In this document: one piece after another, positions 21,613 through 34,223 of the stretch
How positions within the stretch are numbered: the first letter of the stretch is position 1
Layout of the letters: each line of letters opens with the position of its first letter
Assembly (NCBI GenBank): GCA_015179045.1
Contig: WHUZ01000144.1
Location: forward strand, 1-64,000
Source: Kalaharituber pfeilii
Taxonomy: Eukaryota > Ascomycota > Pezizomycetes > Pezizales > Pezizaceae
Direction of reading: 5' to 3'
Length of the DNA: 64,000 bases
The notes under the pieces: model-generated
The model's input: the letters and a program-made list of their open reading frames with translations, nothing else
Told to the model about the DNA's origin: nothing
Databases searched by the model: none
Program-made: the position numbers and the translations under genes

Positions 21613-23726
21613 TAACTCTCCTCACCCTAGGATGTGAAGCACGACGGAAGCCCACAAGTGGAAGAAAGTCCACAAGGCATCTTGGAAGGAAGCCTGCAAG
21701 GTATTTTGAAAGAAAAGGGACTTCAGGATGATTTATGTGTGCAGGTGACGGGGGTTTGGCGACCAGAGTAGCAACGTGAGAGAGCGAGGTGGAGATGGAG
21801 GAGAAGAGACATTAGAGAGAGAATTTATACTGATTCGATAGAGTGCAGATACAGTGCGGTTCGGGTTAACCCTACCCTGGCGCTAAGGGTATACATCATG
21901 TTTTGAATGACTGCCGAACTTCCGTTAAAGCGGCAAGTGGAGAAGTAGGAACTAGATTGTGGAGCCGCTTGGTGGGCAGGAAGAGGATTGTGAAACAGCG
22001 AGACATTACACCCATTGAATAGAACACGTATGTCAGGCATCGGGAAGCTAACAGGCATGCCTCCAGGGGCTGACTATTGAAGTTGCTCTAGTTGTCCCTC
22101 TTGACAAGGGCAATTTAGCGAATAATGGGTAAGCCAGGACCATTCCCAGAAGAAAAGCAGGGCGGTACTTACTCTCACGCAAAGGGCCTGCCTGTTTCAT
22201 GTCTGGGAATGGGATCTATGAAATTAATACGTATACGTTATTCGGAGTGGTGCTCGAAGACGATACGAGGCATGCCAGCACCACCTCTACATTCACTTAC
22301 GTTCCTGTTCTTGACGGCATTTTTCTCTCCTGCACCCCTATCTACCGCCACGCATCTCCGTCGGGTCAACTGCCAACGACTTCTCCCCGTTCAAATGTAC
22401 TGAAGGGTCTTCATTCTCCTTCTTCTCCCTAACAACAATAGTGATGCAGGCTTACCGAACCGGATATCTCGAAGAAGACAGAGAAGCAGGAAAGGAAATT
22501 TATCCAGATATTGGTGAGGAGAATACAGAGTACACTATGGTCTAGGATACAGCAGGGTTCGTGTATCTTTTGGAGGGTAAGACATGCTTCCAAGGTGACC
22601 CCCCTGCCTTGAGTATAAAAAATCATGATTGATTCAAATAATTATTTTTTATGCTATTATTCACTACACTTACTTAATAAAGTGCAGGGGACTATCACGC
22701 GTATATTTATTCACAGTCCATTAGGGAACGGGGCTTCACCTCGGATGCATGTCTTACTACTCCTAGAGATAGGGATTTGTTGCCGTATTATTTCGGGTAC
22801 CGGCTTACCATGGCAGCAAGTGAGAAGAAAAACAAAGGGAGGGGCTTTGTAGGGAAGTACGTGATTTCTCCTGCGAAGCACGCAAGTGATTCGGAATACG
22901 TAAGTGCATTTTGCCCCTTTATTGCCAACGACCTAGCTAACCCCTCCCTTTTTCACCTAGTAGAACGGTATCGACGCAGGCCAATGTACTCTCCCCACAA
23001 AATATACTGGCTACACCAGCACATTCGCAAGCTTCATCCAGTGTTTTTGCCCAAATTTCCCTAAGAATTCCGTGTTCGAGGAGCATGGGGTATTTCCGGA
23101 TTGGCCGGAGGTAGGAGTGGGAAGCAGTCCGTTGTGGACTTCGAAAGGTTTGCGACGGAGGGGAATGAACTGTTGGAGAGGAGGTGTGAGTTTTGGATGA
23201 CTGGCGAGGTGGAGGTGAACGTGTAAGTTGGAGTGAGCGGAGAGGGAGGGGAGGGGGTAGTACAGTACTTGTAGTGATTGATCACATACTGTCACCGTGT
23301 GTAGGCAATATAACGGGGGGAGGGCGCTACGAATGCTTAACGGTAAAGTTACTCAGTTAAATAGGTTGCCTTTTGTTGAATGGCGGGGTAATGCAGGCGC
23401 CGACAGACCGATGAAATATGGAGCCTACAGATTAACTGTGGCTCTGATGAATGATTATATTATTGTTTATACTATTTGTGATGAAAGATTGTCATTTGTA
23501 TCCTCGTCTACATCCTTGTGTTCGGAGAATCGTGAGGCCCCTGCAAGGGGCATATATTATCTTTTAATTAATTAAATGTCTATTCCTCTCTTCCCTTATC
23601 ACACCCTGTCCCCGCATGGGCTCAAGTGGCTCTTGTACAGTACTATCTCTGCTCTATATAGGTACTTACCTGGTGTAGTTTACCACCTTCTCAGACCCGG
23701 TAGCAACCCGTACATATTTACTATGC

Positions 23727-23779
23727 CACCCCCCCCCCCGCCCCCCCCCCACCCACCCTCCTCAGCAAAAAAAAAAAAA
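23727..23779. repeat. C tract followed by A tract
   Basis: Nearly 30 consecutive C (interrupted by single G and A) are followed by CACCC and a run of 15 A. It is low-complexity and likely unstable. Confidence 0.8.
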
Positions 23780-24944
23780 AATTGCACAACTTCAGTGACT
23801 AATATCTCAACGACTAGAATAGAAGGAGTTATGCACTTTGCAGGGAAATTAATCTAAGAGCCATTTTTTATATCTGGTATCCTACCTCCTCAAAAAGAGA
23901 TCTTGGGAAGAAAATTGTAGTTCAGTGCATATTGTGTATTACTGTCTTGGCATTGATTATATCAAGTATGATCCGGTTACAAATATCACTGCTGACCATT
24001 GACTCCTGCGCACAAAAATAATTCAGAGAGGCACAGGCAACAGGGTTTGCTCAGTATGAAGTTACGAGCAATATAGTCAGGTAATATCTGAAGTTGCTCT
24101 GACATTATTCATAATATTCATGTTTTGTGTCTAAACTAAGAAACAATTTTCCACAAGTAGATAGTTGCATCCCAGCTCTACACTTCAACAAATAAAGGGA
24201 AATTAAATACAGCATCTTACTATGCCTTTTCCGGTGATTCTGGGCATATAATATCATAGCTATCGTATGTGAAGTTGAACAGTAGGACTATGTTCTATAC
24301 AGTCTTATGAACATTCTGTATGGAGATCCCATACAAATAAATCCCAACAAAAATTGCCGGCAAGATATATTTCCTTCGCACGCAAAATTTTTGAGAACGC
24401 AAAAGTGTTGATATCAAGAATTTTCCTTTATCTAGTTCTTATGCAAAGCGCATTAAAAAAAAGCTGATCGTGGTTGTTGAGATATTGAGAACGAGAGTGG
24501 CATAGTTTTGGTGGTAAATGTGTCCGAGTTTGCTAGGGTGTCTGGGAAGGTGGTAAATACAGTGTACTAAGTAGAAAGTTCGTATGGATGTAAAAGTAAA
24601 TTAGGACCCGCAGAGGCGGAGGGACTATATTTTTCACACGTGGCTAATCAACACATCGAGTTTTCTCATTTGGTAGCCATTTTTAATATATATATATCAC
24701 ATGACGCTACTTGGAGCTGGACCGAAGCTATCCAAGCTCGGAGGCAAGCATGAAACAGGAAACAATAAATTCGCTCATTTGATATCCATTCACGGCAAGA
24801 AAGATGAGAGTGTGGAAACACGTGCTCTTCCATTAAAAAAAAAAAGGTAAAAAAAGAAAAAAAAGTCGAAGGCATCATGGTCGTTGTAATTTAAAATGCT
24901 CTCATACATGCTCCTGCAGCTTTGATTGACATGGCTCATAATCC

Positions 24945-26832
24945 TCATGAAATAACACACCCTATGGACTCAGCTATGGTGCCCAAGGGGTTTGTTACTG
25001 TGCCAAGAATATCCAATACTGTATCCTTATCATTCCAATCATATACGCCCAGTGCCTTTGCTTCAGTCATCAGGAACGTGTAATGCACCAACTGACTCTC
25101 AGCAAAGCGCATGCTTCCTTTGAAAAGGGCCAGCCCTAGGCTGGCGAAAGGGTTGAAGCCCAAATTTACTGTGCGGATAGCGCTTTCTGTTAGTATTTGC
25201 CACTATGGTCAAAAATATGATACATATTCTCACCTAATTTTGAAATTTGGTCCACAAGCCGCATTTCTTCATCGAACTTGCCGCCGACACCCAGTTTCTC
25301 AGCTAAAAGATCAATATCGTGCAATTTCTCACGTAGTAAACCTGTGTCGTTGGCTGCATCTGCTAGGGTTTTCAGAATCAAGGCAATATCGTCTTTTCTG
25401 CCGTCCCGACCATCGCTAGCAATATAGCTCAGCAGGCCCAATTTGTCTCGAATCATGCCTAATCTCGTGGCCAGTGGGATCATGACTCCTGTCTGGTCAT
25501 CAGTGGTGTTGATCAAAGTCGGGAGGAAATGCTCCATGTAGTTTGGCGAAAGCAACACATCTTTTACTTTCTGGTAGTATCCAGCCGCGTCTGGGAAGTA
25601 ATCAAGTAACTGAGGCCTCAATGTTACATATGCTGCATAGTAAGCGCGAGCTGTTGAATTCTGATATTGTGCGCGCAGATTCCGGAATGCGCCCTCCAAG
25701 CTATTTAAAATGCTCCGTAGAAAGTTGTCTACTGGAGACGGAAGCATGTGAGAAACATCCGCGGAATCTGGACTACAGATCAGGTCGACCCATGCCTCGA
25801 CGTTATCCTTGATGGAATTGCGGTACTTTGCCTGCAACCAGTCTGCACTCTTCAGCTCATGACAGACAAGTTTAGTTACAGTGGGATAGAGAAACTCGCG
25901 GTTGTCGTGAAGCATGTTGGTCAAGCGGAGGAAATGATATGGGCCCGAGGAGCTGAGGAAGTCAGGCAACGGGGCGCCGTGCAGGTTATCGTTCGCGAAC
26001 TTGTTGCCGAGCTCGCCCAATTCCTTGAAAAATAATCCCCTGGCGTGCGTGGAAAGAGAGTGTAGTAACAGCTATATTTCCAAGTAAACATGTTAATAAA
26101 TTATCAGGAACTCATAAACGAGCACACTTCTTTATATGCAAAGTGAGAGTCCAAGACCGTGAGGACGAAATCATTGATACCTACATCTCGATAAATATTC
26201 TTGGCCCACGTTTGGGCCTGTTCAATCCTCTTGTTGTTTCCATTCGAATCAGGAATATTGACTATAGGAGTAATCTGGAGAAATTCCTCGATGTCGGCAG
26301 GAATCGGTGGTGGTCCTTTACGGATGACCTCCAATGGAGTATCTCGGAAACAATAAAAAACGCCCTCCCATTGGAATACCTGCTCGGGTTGGTCACCCTT
26401 TTGGCTGGTGAAGGTTCCTTTGAAACTGGCGCTTTCGGTCCCGGGGGACATCACGCTGATGTGGAAACCAAATTTTTTCTCGCTGGGATCTGAGTCGATC
26501 CCAGCCATTGCGGAGCTCAGGTCTTTGGTCAAGAGGTACAAACCAGCCGGATCAACGCTTGCGTGGACCTCCTCGGAAATATCCCGAATTTTACCCTGCC
26601 AAGCCCGATAGCAGACCTGTGAGCACAATTCAAAGTCAGCAGTGACAGACTTGCGAAAAAGTAGCTCAGAATTTCTTTGCTGCAGCCATTGGATCATGGA
26701 CTGGTTACTGACCACTTTTTGGGTAATCCGGCCTTTTTCTGATCTCAAGGCTACCTCGAGGACTCCAGATGGCCTGGATTCATCTTGATAATCGGTAAGT
26801 TCGCTCGAGAACACGGTCCGTTGAACTGACAT
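24945..26832 (-). CDS. Gene A: unknown protein, paralogue of gene B
   Basis: Three exons on the minus strand, 26832-26128, 26071-25234 and 25168-24945, give 588 aa. Introns are 56 bp (GTGTGC...TATTAACATG...ATAG) and 65 bp (GTGAGA...ATACTAAC...ACAG), and both joins keep the frame. The N-terminal domain (about 1-235) contains CYRAWQGKIRDIS and FKGTFTSQKGD. The middle is helical-looking (KYRNSIKDNVEAWVDLICS, then YYAAYVTLRPQLLDYFPDAA and LLSPNYMEHFLPTL). Each of these has a counterpart at the same relative position in gene B, transcribed divergently 2.9 kb away. A ends 200 residues earlier and lacks B's hydrophobic C-terminal part. I do not recognise the family and propose no function. The first donor (GTGTGC) is not the commonest form, so that join is the least certain. 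Confidence 0.75.
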
Positions 26833-27149
26833 ACTGGGAATAGGCTAACAATTTTTGGTCACCTAAGCTAGGGGAGAGTGAATAAAAAGGCTCCTGCAAC
26901 CTTGAGAATAATGTTGCCGAATGAGGATGGATCTTTCGGAGAGGATGGTTTAAAAAGAAGGCTCTATTGAGGGTATGGATAGTTCCCACGGGCCTGTTAT
27001 ATGAAAGGTACCAAAATGTCTCTGACGCTGGGCCGAACTGGACTAATTCACTGTATGGAATTGATAGAGATTCTCGTAGCTACTTCTAGCTGAACGGACT
27101 TTTCCGTGTCTGAATTTGCAGTTTCCTCTACATTCTTTCCCTATCCACA

Positions 27150-27375
27150 ATCTGCACGAATGCCGCCCCGAGGGCTATTACAAGATTACATACAAAGGAA
27201 ATAAAACAAGAAGTTCAACATCTACGCCTCCTGTGCTCCCTCCAATCATCCCTCCACTCATCCCATCAGATCTGCCAATGGGTCCGGCTCGACTTCCTTC
27301 TGCTAGCGGCGTTATTATCGCTTCGCCCCCTGGCCACCTTCTTTTCCACACCTCACGGCTGCTCAGGATGTGATC
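27150..27375 (-). mobile_element. LINE C-terminal fragment with family 1 tail
   Basis: Minus-strand translation gives VWKRRWPGGEAIITPLAEGS, the tryptophan-arginine phrase seen at the end of the family 1 LINE proteins (compare VWRRRWPGG at 51120-51150). A tail remnant follows at 27152-27195 (CGAATGCCGCCCCGAGGGCT) with little poly(A). The fragment is short and old. Confidence 0.65.
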
Positions 27376-28818
27376 ATGTTCTTTACTGTCACGCGGATAT
27401 TGGTGATGATCGATGCCATCGAGAGTTAAGAGGATATAATTTGCATGCCAATTTAGGTCTTAGCTTGAGACAGTGGGCGGTGATATCTATAGAAAATTAG
27501 ATACGAGATGTTTGCGTCATTGAGTCCCGAACGGCTCTAGGTACACTATTGAGGTACATTGCTTTTCCTGCAGTTCAAGCTTGGGCTACTGCACAGGTCG
27601 GGTGCGGAGTGTTCACCGTGTCACATGTATCTGTTCGATGTGAGCATCTGATGTTATTAGCTTGTATAACTATTGTACAAGTAGGGTAATTTTTTGTTTA
27701 TCACACAACTTCACTTGAGACTTGAGCCATAGCGGCATCTAGTCTCGTAACCAGGCGGCATCCCGGCTGCGCTGAAATCCTCAAGCGCGGAAAAGGCGGA
27801 TAGAAACAAAAATGCAAAAGCATCAAAATGTACAGTCACTGCTCCTGGCGGAGTCCAACCCTTTTCCTGAACCTCCGCTTAGTCAGCGTCTGGTTTCGAG
27901 ATCACAATATCCTCAATCAATCACTCGGACGTATCGATTCATCTGATCCTGCTCTCTCCTTTCCCTTATTCCCCCACCTTTCCTCTACCCCGCCCATGCA
28001 GGCGAGGAACCCCACTTCGAACTCTAAATGCGTCTTGCATGCTGCGATCGCGGCAGAGGCTTGACGCGTGTTATCATAGATTAGCTTGTGTGCCGATCTC
28101 CATTGCCGATCCCCGTTTGGAATAGCTCCTCTCGTAATTCGGAGGTCCTGCAGGAGGAAGCATTGACGATCGGCAGGGGAGCGCAAGCTTTCATTCGTAT
28201 CTATCTCTATGGAATGAATTGTTTTGGGCGGGGGTTAAAAAAGAGCGAGAGTATAGTCTGCTTCCCAGCGGAGCAAGTAAGGATGATCTGTCGGAGAGAA
28301 CATCCTTTCACTCGTATATCTCGCTCGTATCGGTCTATTATGTACTGTTGAAACACCACAAAAAAGACCACGCCCCTGTCCGTTGTTTGCAACAACTCAA
28401 TGCTGTGACAACCCCATACACGCCAGACTCCCCACCTCAAAGTAGTATCGACCGCGAGTGGGGTCTTCTCTCTAAGGAGCTTGCTGGCTCCCACCCAAAA
28501 GCCGTATCTCTCTACCTACCGCCTCACCTCGCTGCAGCCGCCTCACGGTTGGGAGGCGGGTCGTTGCTCGTCTCTATGTACTGACGTTCTGGGGTGTAAA
28601 AAGGTGGTAAGAGTACAGACTGCTTCCCAGGCGGTAGCAGAGAGTAATACCTCTTGGAGTCAATAGTCTACGACGTTCCAAGTGCGGCCATCGCATGATG
28701 CACTGAATTTTCTATTTCTAACCAATATTGGCTGCGCTTCCGTGTTTATCGAGTGTCTCTGGCGCTCGGTGTCAATTTGGCCTTGTTGAACATATACATA
28801 TGTACAAGGCCTCATCTG
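27376..28818. other. No recognisable gene
   Basis: Short frames only. The phrase CTAGTCTCGTAACCAGGCGG at about 27734 matches variants elsewhere in the window and may mark the end of an unrecognised dispersed repeat. Confidence 0.4.
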
Positions 28819-28906
28819 TAGTCTCATGCCAAGCCCCTAGGGCACTCTCCGAGGTTGGCACCCTCCGAGCGCTCGGAGAGTGCCCTAGGGGCTTGGTATG
28901 AGACTA
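28819..28906. mobile_element. 88-bp foldback element
   Basis: Arms of about 35 bp begin TAGTCTCATGCCAAGCCCCT and are complementary to the right arm ending GGGGCTTGGTATGAGACTA; a G/A change is the only visible mismatch. The arms enclose an 18-bp loop. The flanks are TCATCTG direct repeats (28812-28818 and 28907-28913). A TAG...CTA end with a duplication of 7-8 bp is compatible with a hAT-type non-autonomous element. Confidence 0.8.
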
Positions 28907-29335
28907 TCATCTGTGCTTTCAATGCAGAGGTAAAGTCCCCAGTGATGTGTTCTACATATTTGTTGGTGCCTCGAGTGAAAGCAAGGAAAAGGCTGGCAAC
29001 GGAGAAGACAAGGACACCTCGACTAATCCCAACATACGTGGTCGCCGACCATGGTGGAATATGAACATTAGCAGTACAAGAGTCCAACCCGGCAGTTCTA
29101 ATTGGTACGCTTGCAACTGCCATGGCGATCGACGTTGTTTATATCTTTTGGCCTTTGATCATGGGAACGCCTGAGTTTTCTGCACGCGTCCATGGCATTT
29201 CGTATTGGCTCAGAGCGAGGACTCCCCCTTCGTATCATCGTCATGATTGAGACACGAGGAGATTTCACATCTTACCCAACGTATTACTGGATGATGGCTG
29301 CCCACGCCAAGTTTTTATTAGCATGTTGGTTTCGC

Positions 29336-29398
29336 TTTTTTTTTTTTTTTTTTTTTTTGTGACATAACCCCGCATGCAGCTGTTCGCCATGGCAGGGC
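29336..29398 (-). mobile_element. LINE tail-only insertion, family 2
   Basis: T(23) is followed by GTGACATAACCCCGCATGCA, then GCTGTTCGCCATGGCAGGGC. It is flanked by the perfect 11-bp duplication GTTGGTTTCGC (29325-29335 and 29399-29409). Confidence 0.88.
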
Positions 29399-29532
29399 GT
29401 TGGTTTCGCATAACCTCAGGAAAATGGGGCTTGCCCGCATGGGCTTTGGTCTCAAGATTCATTCGGGACGATTCAATCAAACACGGCATTGGCGGGCAGT
29501 TTGAAACTATGTAGTGACCGCAAATGTCCTCA

Positions 29533-29538
29533 TATAAA
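29533..29538 (+). promoter_or_regulatory. TATA box candidate for gene B
   Basis: TATAAA within CATATAAACCGG, 156 bp upstream of the gene B start. It lies between the family 2 LINE tail and the gene. Confidence 0.5.
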
Positions 29539-29693
29539 CCGGCGCTGGTCCCTCACCCTTTCACCCATAACCGTCCTTAACACACAGCTTCACCAGTGCC
29601 CCCTGGCTTCGCCGTGCTACGCACAACTCTTGAGACTTCACAGCACACTGGCACCGACTAATCTCCTGTGCAAAACACAACCTCAGGCCCATC

Positions 29694-32600
29694 ATGCTTG
29701 ACACTAGCAAGAAGGGAGATGAGGCTCCAATTCTTCCAGAGGATATTCAGGATTTAGGGTAAGTATTGACCTTGACAGTAAACGTCGGCCCCATTATGAT
29801 GCTTGTAGGCAATGGCCATGAGCACCTTTGCTCCCCTAGAGGCGGCCTCCATGCAAAAAACTCGATGTCGCTAATATTGCTATAGGCACCTTTGGAAACT
29901 CCTTGGTGAACCCGAACCGCAAAAGGCCAAACTCCAGCGCTTCGCCATCGAGTATTACATGACACCGGAGGCCGAAGAGGATGACCGCAGAATTTGGGGG
30001 TATCTTGAGCTCGGGCATGGACTGATGATGGATGTTCAACGTCCAATTGTACGTACTGGTAACATCCAACCTCATCTCTAGGTCAATATATAACTTGCCA
30101 TCTTGACCCATAGCTGACATGCATGCCCTTAAAACTATCTGAATGTATCAGGCTCGCTACAGGAGAGGTCTTCGTGGCGATTGGCAGGACATTTCTGACT
30201 GCGTCACGCAAAAAGCTGACATTGACAGTCTCAATACCCCAATCACATTCACCAAGCATAGAACCCCCACATCTGTCTTTAGCTTTACTGTCACGATAAC
30301 GCATTTCGGTACAGATCAGGCCATGCTCAAAGGAACCGTGTTGGATGACGACGGAAAAATTATGCAATACCTGGATGGTTCCGCCCAGGGTGCAGCCATT
30401 GAGACCACCATTGACCAGCATACCGCTAAGATTGTGCCTCCAGCGGGGCTGAATCCCAATGCAACTCTACAAGGAATTCTGAGTATCAACCCTATGGGGT
30501 TTTATAGAATTACCGACAATCAAGGCAAATCTTCAGAAGTGTGGTGTGACCGTGCGCAGAGGAGAGGAGACGAGATCATGCATTTGGTTAGTTTTTAGCT
30601 AGTTATGCCTGTGGAGCCAAATGTGCTTAATGCACTCACGAAAATCACAGCCTAGGCTAACTAAAGTTGTTCACATACCTAGATGATGCTACACGCAGTA
30701 AACCGGCACTCTCAAGAAGAACTTCTTCCGAATCTCCCTTCCTTGACTCCCTCCCAGCAAGAAATCTCCAAGCAGAACCCCGAGTTCCTCCGGCGCGGGG
30801 GCATCCATCTACTGGCTGAATCCCTCAAAAATACACCCGGCATGGAGTCCAGCATCGCCCGCAAGATTAAAGACAAATTCCAGTACTACATCAAGATGAT
30901 GACTTCCTTAGAGCCTCCCGAAAAGGATGACCCTGTGACACTGTACGGCTGGGATCGAGAAAAGAATAAAGCGGACTTGGAATTGCACAGAGAACAATAT
31001 CATCGTGTGACCCTCTGGTGCTACGAGGCGGGGTATAAGGAAATGTGCCCCGAGTGGAGTAACTACCTTTCCGAACCAGTGTACTGGTACCAGATGCTTG
31101 CTGTCTACCTCATTTCTCCTGGCCATATGGAGACCTGGCTTAATACCCTCAATTTAAAAGCTGATGAAAAGTCTCAATCCGGCCCCGCACAAAAGATCTT
31201 CCAATGGAGCAGCAAGTTAACGTTGCTAAAGAACGCTGCACAGGCGCAAGGCAAAGATACAAAGAACCTGAACGTGGAGGAGCTGGTCAACTATTTCAAT
31301 GTGAAGGCGGTGGAGCACGTCATAATGAGCCAGAAAATTGACAATGAGTGGCTTAAACATCTGCAAGAGGTAAGCAATACTATTAATTTCCATTTGGCGA
31401 TTACTTCGATAAGTCGCTTAAGAGAGGCTGATATCAAGTCGCATTTGGGAACAAAATAGACCTGGAAGAACTGGAAAGACTCCGACGCCTTCAAAAACTT
31501 GAATGAAAAGGCAAAAACGGAAGCCCAACAGCTTCAGGCTACGCTACTGTCGGAACTTACCTCCATCGCCCAAATCGCACTTAATCCGGAGAACCGCCTC
31601 TTGGACCAATTCCATGCCTGGCGCAAAGGGAAACTGCCTCCAGGCACTAATTACCAGCATATTTCCGCTGCTGAACTGATCAATTACCTGGAAGATCATA
31701 ACCTTGACAAGTTAGGCCTGGAAAGATTGTTCGGAGAGCCAGAAAAAGTGGAAAAGAAGGGTTGGTTCCAGAAACTTAAAGCAAAAGGGAAGAAGGGAGT
31801 CTCAATCATCCTCAAGGGAATTTTTTATCTTGGATCAATAGTTGCATTCATATATTCTGCTGCCACGGGTAGTTTGGCTAAGCTGGACCCTGCTGCAATA
31901 GTGCAATCGGTGGCGGGGGTGCTCTCCGTGGTTATTGAAGGCGCAGGGAGGCTGGCGCGGTGGGCGATTCCAAAGTTGTTATCAATGGAGACGAGGTTTG
32001 TGAGGCCATTGATGGGCTGGCTTCTGAATTTCTCCACCAAAGCAAAAACATTTGCAGGGAGGTAGGTCCTGCCAATCGTTAGCCACCAAATGAATTTGAG
32101 CATCCGGTATACCTATATTCAACTGTGGACATCAACTGAATCTATGAATACTTTAGGGTCGTTCGAGCGGTTGCTGGAAACCTCACAAATCTTGTACGAG
32201 CAGTTTGTAAGATCCCACTTAACATACCTTACTCCTCGAGATTTGATCCTAGCTGTACACATTTCCATTTAAATATAGAAGTACTAACATCAGGTCTACT
32301 TTCCTTGTCTCCGGCAACAGCATTCGTTGGTTGCATCGCCGGCATCGTAATGTCTTACCAAGAAATGCAGCGGACTGCTAACGACCCCGAGAGCAAAACC
32401 GAACACACCTTGGCTACTATACAATTTTGGTTAGGTGTCGTGGAAGGCGTAGCATTGACGGGTGTGTTACTCCTTGAGATGGCAGGGTATGCCGGTACAA
32501 TGGCAACGATGGTTTGCGGAATGTTGGCAAGTGGTAAGTCCAGCCCGCTATCCTGAAAACTACTGGTTATCTATAAATTTAAGATTCGTGGCTAAGCATA

Positions 32601-32740
32601 TGAGTATCAACTTTATAGCTGTTGGAGTTATTGCGATTGTGGTTGTTCTTATCTGGATATTTGCGTTCCCCCCAGATCCATTCAAGTATGTCAAGGGTTT
32701 TTTAAACGGTGAGGGAAAGGAAATGGGGGCATATGATTGA
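29694..32740 (+). CDS. Gene B: unknown protein with hydrophobic C-terminal part, paralogue of gene A
   Basis: Eight exons: 29694-29758, 29886-30048, 30152-30586, 30683-31369, 31460-32061, 32157-32206, 32294-32533 and 32619-32738 plus the stop to 32740. All joins keep the frame and give 787 aa. The region shared with gene A includes ARYRRGLRGDWQDIS (near 77), FSFTVTITHFGTDQAMLKGT, SSIARKIKDKFQYYIKMMTS and YLISPGHMETWLNTL. The B-specific part starts with a Lys-rich amphipathic stretch (KKGWFQKLKAKGKKG, near 550). Hydrophobic segments follow at about 564-587 (SIILKGIFYLGSIVAFIYS), 710-735 (WLGVVEGVALTGVLLLEMAG) and 749-763 (VGVIAIVVVLIWIFAF). This suggests a soluble N-terminal module joined to a membrane-active or membrane-spanning C-terminus. 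No catalytic motif or known family was recognised. Eight exons against three in A implies differential intron gain or loss. Confidence 0.78.
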
Positions 32741-32834
32741 TAATTTTGCGCCACAACAGACTGTGGTGATAATCCCACACCGTGGCTTTCCATAGTACGC
32801 AGTTTGTTAGCTGTTAAAGTGAAGGTCTTCGATT

Positions 32835-32886
32835 TTTTCTTTTTCCTTTTCTTATCATTGTTCACGTGTTGCCTACTATAAGGTTT
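32835..32886 (-). repeat. Possible degenerate LINE tail, family 1
   Basis: A T-rich tract is followed by TCTTATCATTGTTCACGTGT and TGCC, resembling a mutated reversed family 1 tail. No duplication found. Confidence 0.3.
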
Positions 32887-33529
32887 TTGACCGCGCATAT
32901 GTATTCAGGTAACAAAGTATGAACCTTCAATGGTGCAAATGAATTCTTATAAATCGCTGTGTCCCTATTCTAAACAAAGTCCATGGCCCACCAACATACG
33001 TAGCCACAAGTGACTATAAGAATATACAGTATATATGTTCTAGCCTTGCAACGACCATTTCTTATTCACGAACTGAGAAACCTGTTACCTGTTCGTTGTT
33101 AGACTAAGTCCTGAGCGGGCTTACCTATGCCAACAACACCCATGGCTCTTATTCGCCCACTTCTGCCTGCCTACCTGACCGTCATTGGCGAAGTACTATA
33201 TTAGTTATGTCTCTGACAACCTCTAATTGAGTGGTCAACTAGCTATGAATCTTAATCTGGTTATTGAAATTTGACTACAGTTAGTGTGTGAAAGCACAGT
33301 AGTTCAGCACCGGCAGAGGGGGGGTGGAGATGAACTGGAGCTATTGGCAGAGACTGATGAAATAGGTGGACAGATGACAGGACAGAAGGGACTCCATGAG
33401 GTGGACTGGGGAGTTTAGCTTCTGCGTCAGATTATTTTCCGTTTGATTTTTGTCTCGATAGATCCCATTCTTGACATGAGTTGATTGTACCTCCTTTTTG
33501 TACTTTAATTTGCACATAGACTCCCTGGG

Positions 33530-33577
33530 GGATGATGTATAGGAGTAATAATATATATTAAAAAAAAAAAAAAAAAT
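33530..33577 (+). repeat. Possible degenerate LINE tail with poly(A)
   Basis: CTGGGGGATGATGTATAGGA, GTAATAATATATATT and A(17) resemble a mutated family 1 tail. It abuts the pogo-like MITE at 33579. The interval 32887-33529 holds no recognisable gene. Confidence 0.4.
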
Positions 33578-33578
33578 A

Positions 33579-33723
33579 CAGTCGAACCTTCTCATATTGG
33601 ATCCTGTCATATTGGATAACCTGTCTTATTGGATCAACTTTGCCGGCTCGCGCCAGTGGGGATTATTGGATATTTTGTCTTATTGGATAAACCCCGCCGG
33701 TCCCATTATGACAGGTTCGACGG
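33579..33723. mobile_element. pogo/Fot-like MITE, 145 bp
   Basis: The left end CAGTCGAACCTTCTCAT and right end (reverse complement CCGTCGAACCTGTCAT) form imperfect terminal inverted repeats. TA dinucleotides flank both sides (33577-33578, 33724-33725), as expected for Tc1/mariner-pogo targets. Internally, the phrase TTATTGGAT repeats. No coding capacity. Confidence 0.8.
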
Positions 33724-33725
33724 TA

Positions 33726-34160
33726 AAAAGATAAAAAAAAAAAAAATACTTCAGCACCTAATTCTAATCCCCTTTTCAGTGCCATGTTTTAGTCTTGCTG
33801 ATAAAGAGTAAAAGAAAAAATTATGCTATCATATTTCTTTCTGATGACCACTTATGCATGCACGTGAATGGATGCCTACTTGTCTCATGTACTCAGTACT
33901 TTCAGGTGCTTGGTGCACAGCCGCAACCCCCGCTGGAGGCTCAACCCCCGTATCCCCGTTTTTTTAATACATATCGCTCCCCCATTACACCTCTCAGGGC
34001 AATATAAAAGGACACGAAAACCTAAAATACCAGAACTGTCTACCCTTGACCACGTACTTTAAGGAATATTTCCCGCCGCGTCATGGTGTTTTTATTCCCT
34101 CTAGGCCCCTTGGCCACCTCCGCCTCCATAGCTCGCACCTTCATCGACCCATTATATTAC
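33726..34160. other. No recognisable gene
   Basis: Short AT-rich spacer with A tract at 33728-33746 and no ORF with family features. Confidence 0.4.
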
Positions 34161-34223
34161 AATGAATCCAACAGGCCGTGATCAGCATTGTCCGGACTAA
34201 AACCGCCTGGACCAGCCTGGACT

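Larger units (their letters stand above)
17939..24944. other. Seven-kilobase gene-poor interval
   Basis: Apart from three LINE tails listed separately, I find no gene with family features. Frames such as 20740-21132 (130 aa), 21098-21382 (minus) and 22777-23064 are uncharacterised and may be chance. Base composition alternates between AT-rich parts (23860-24700) and mixed parts. Confidence 0.4.
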
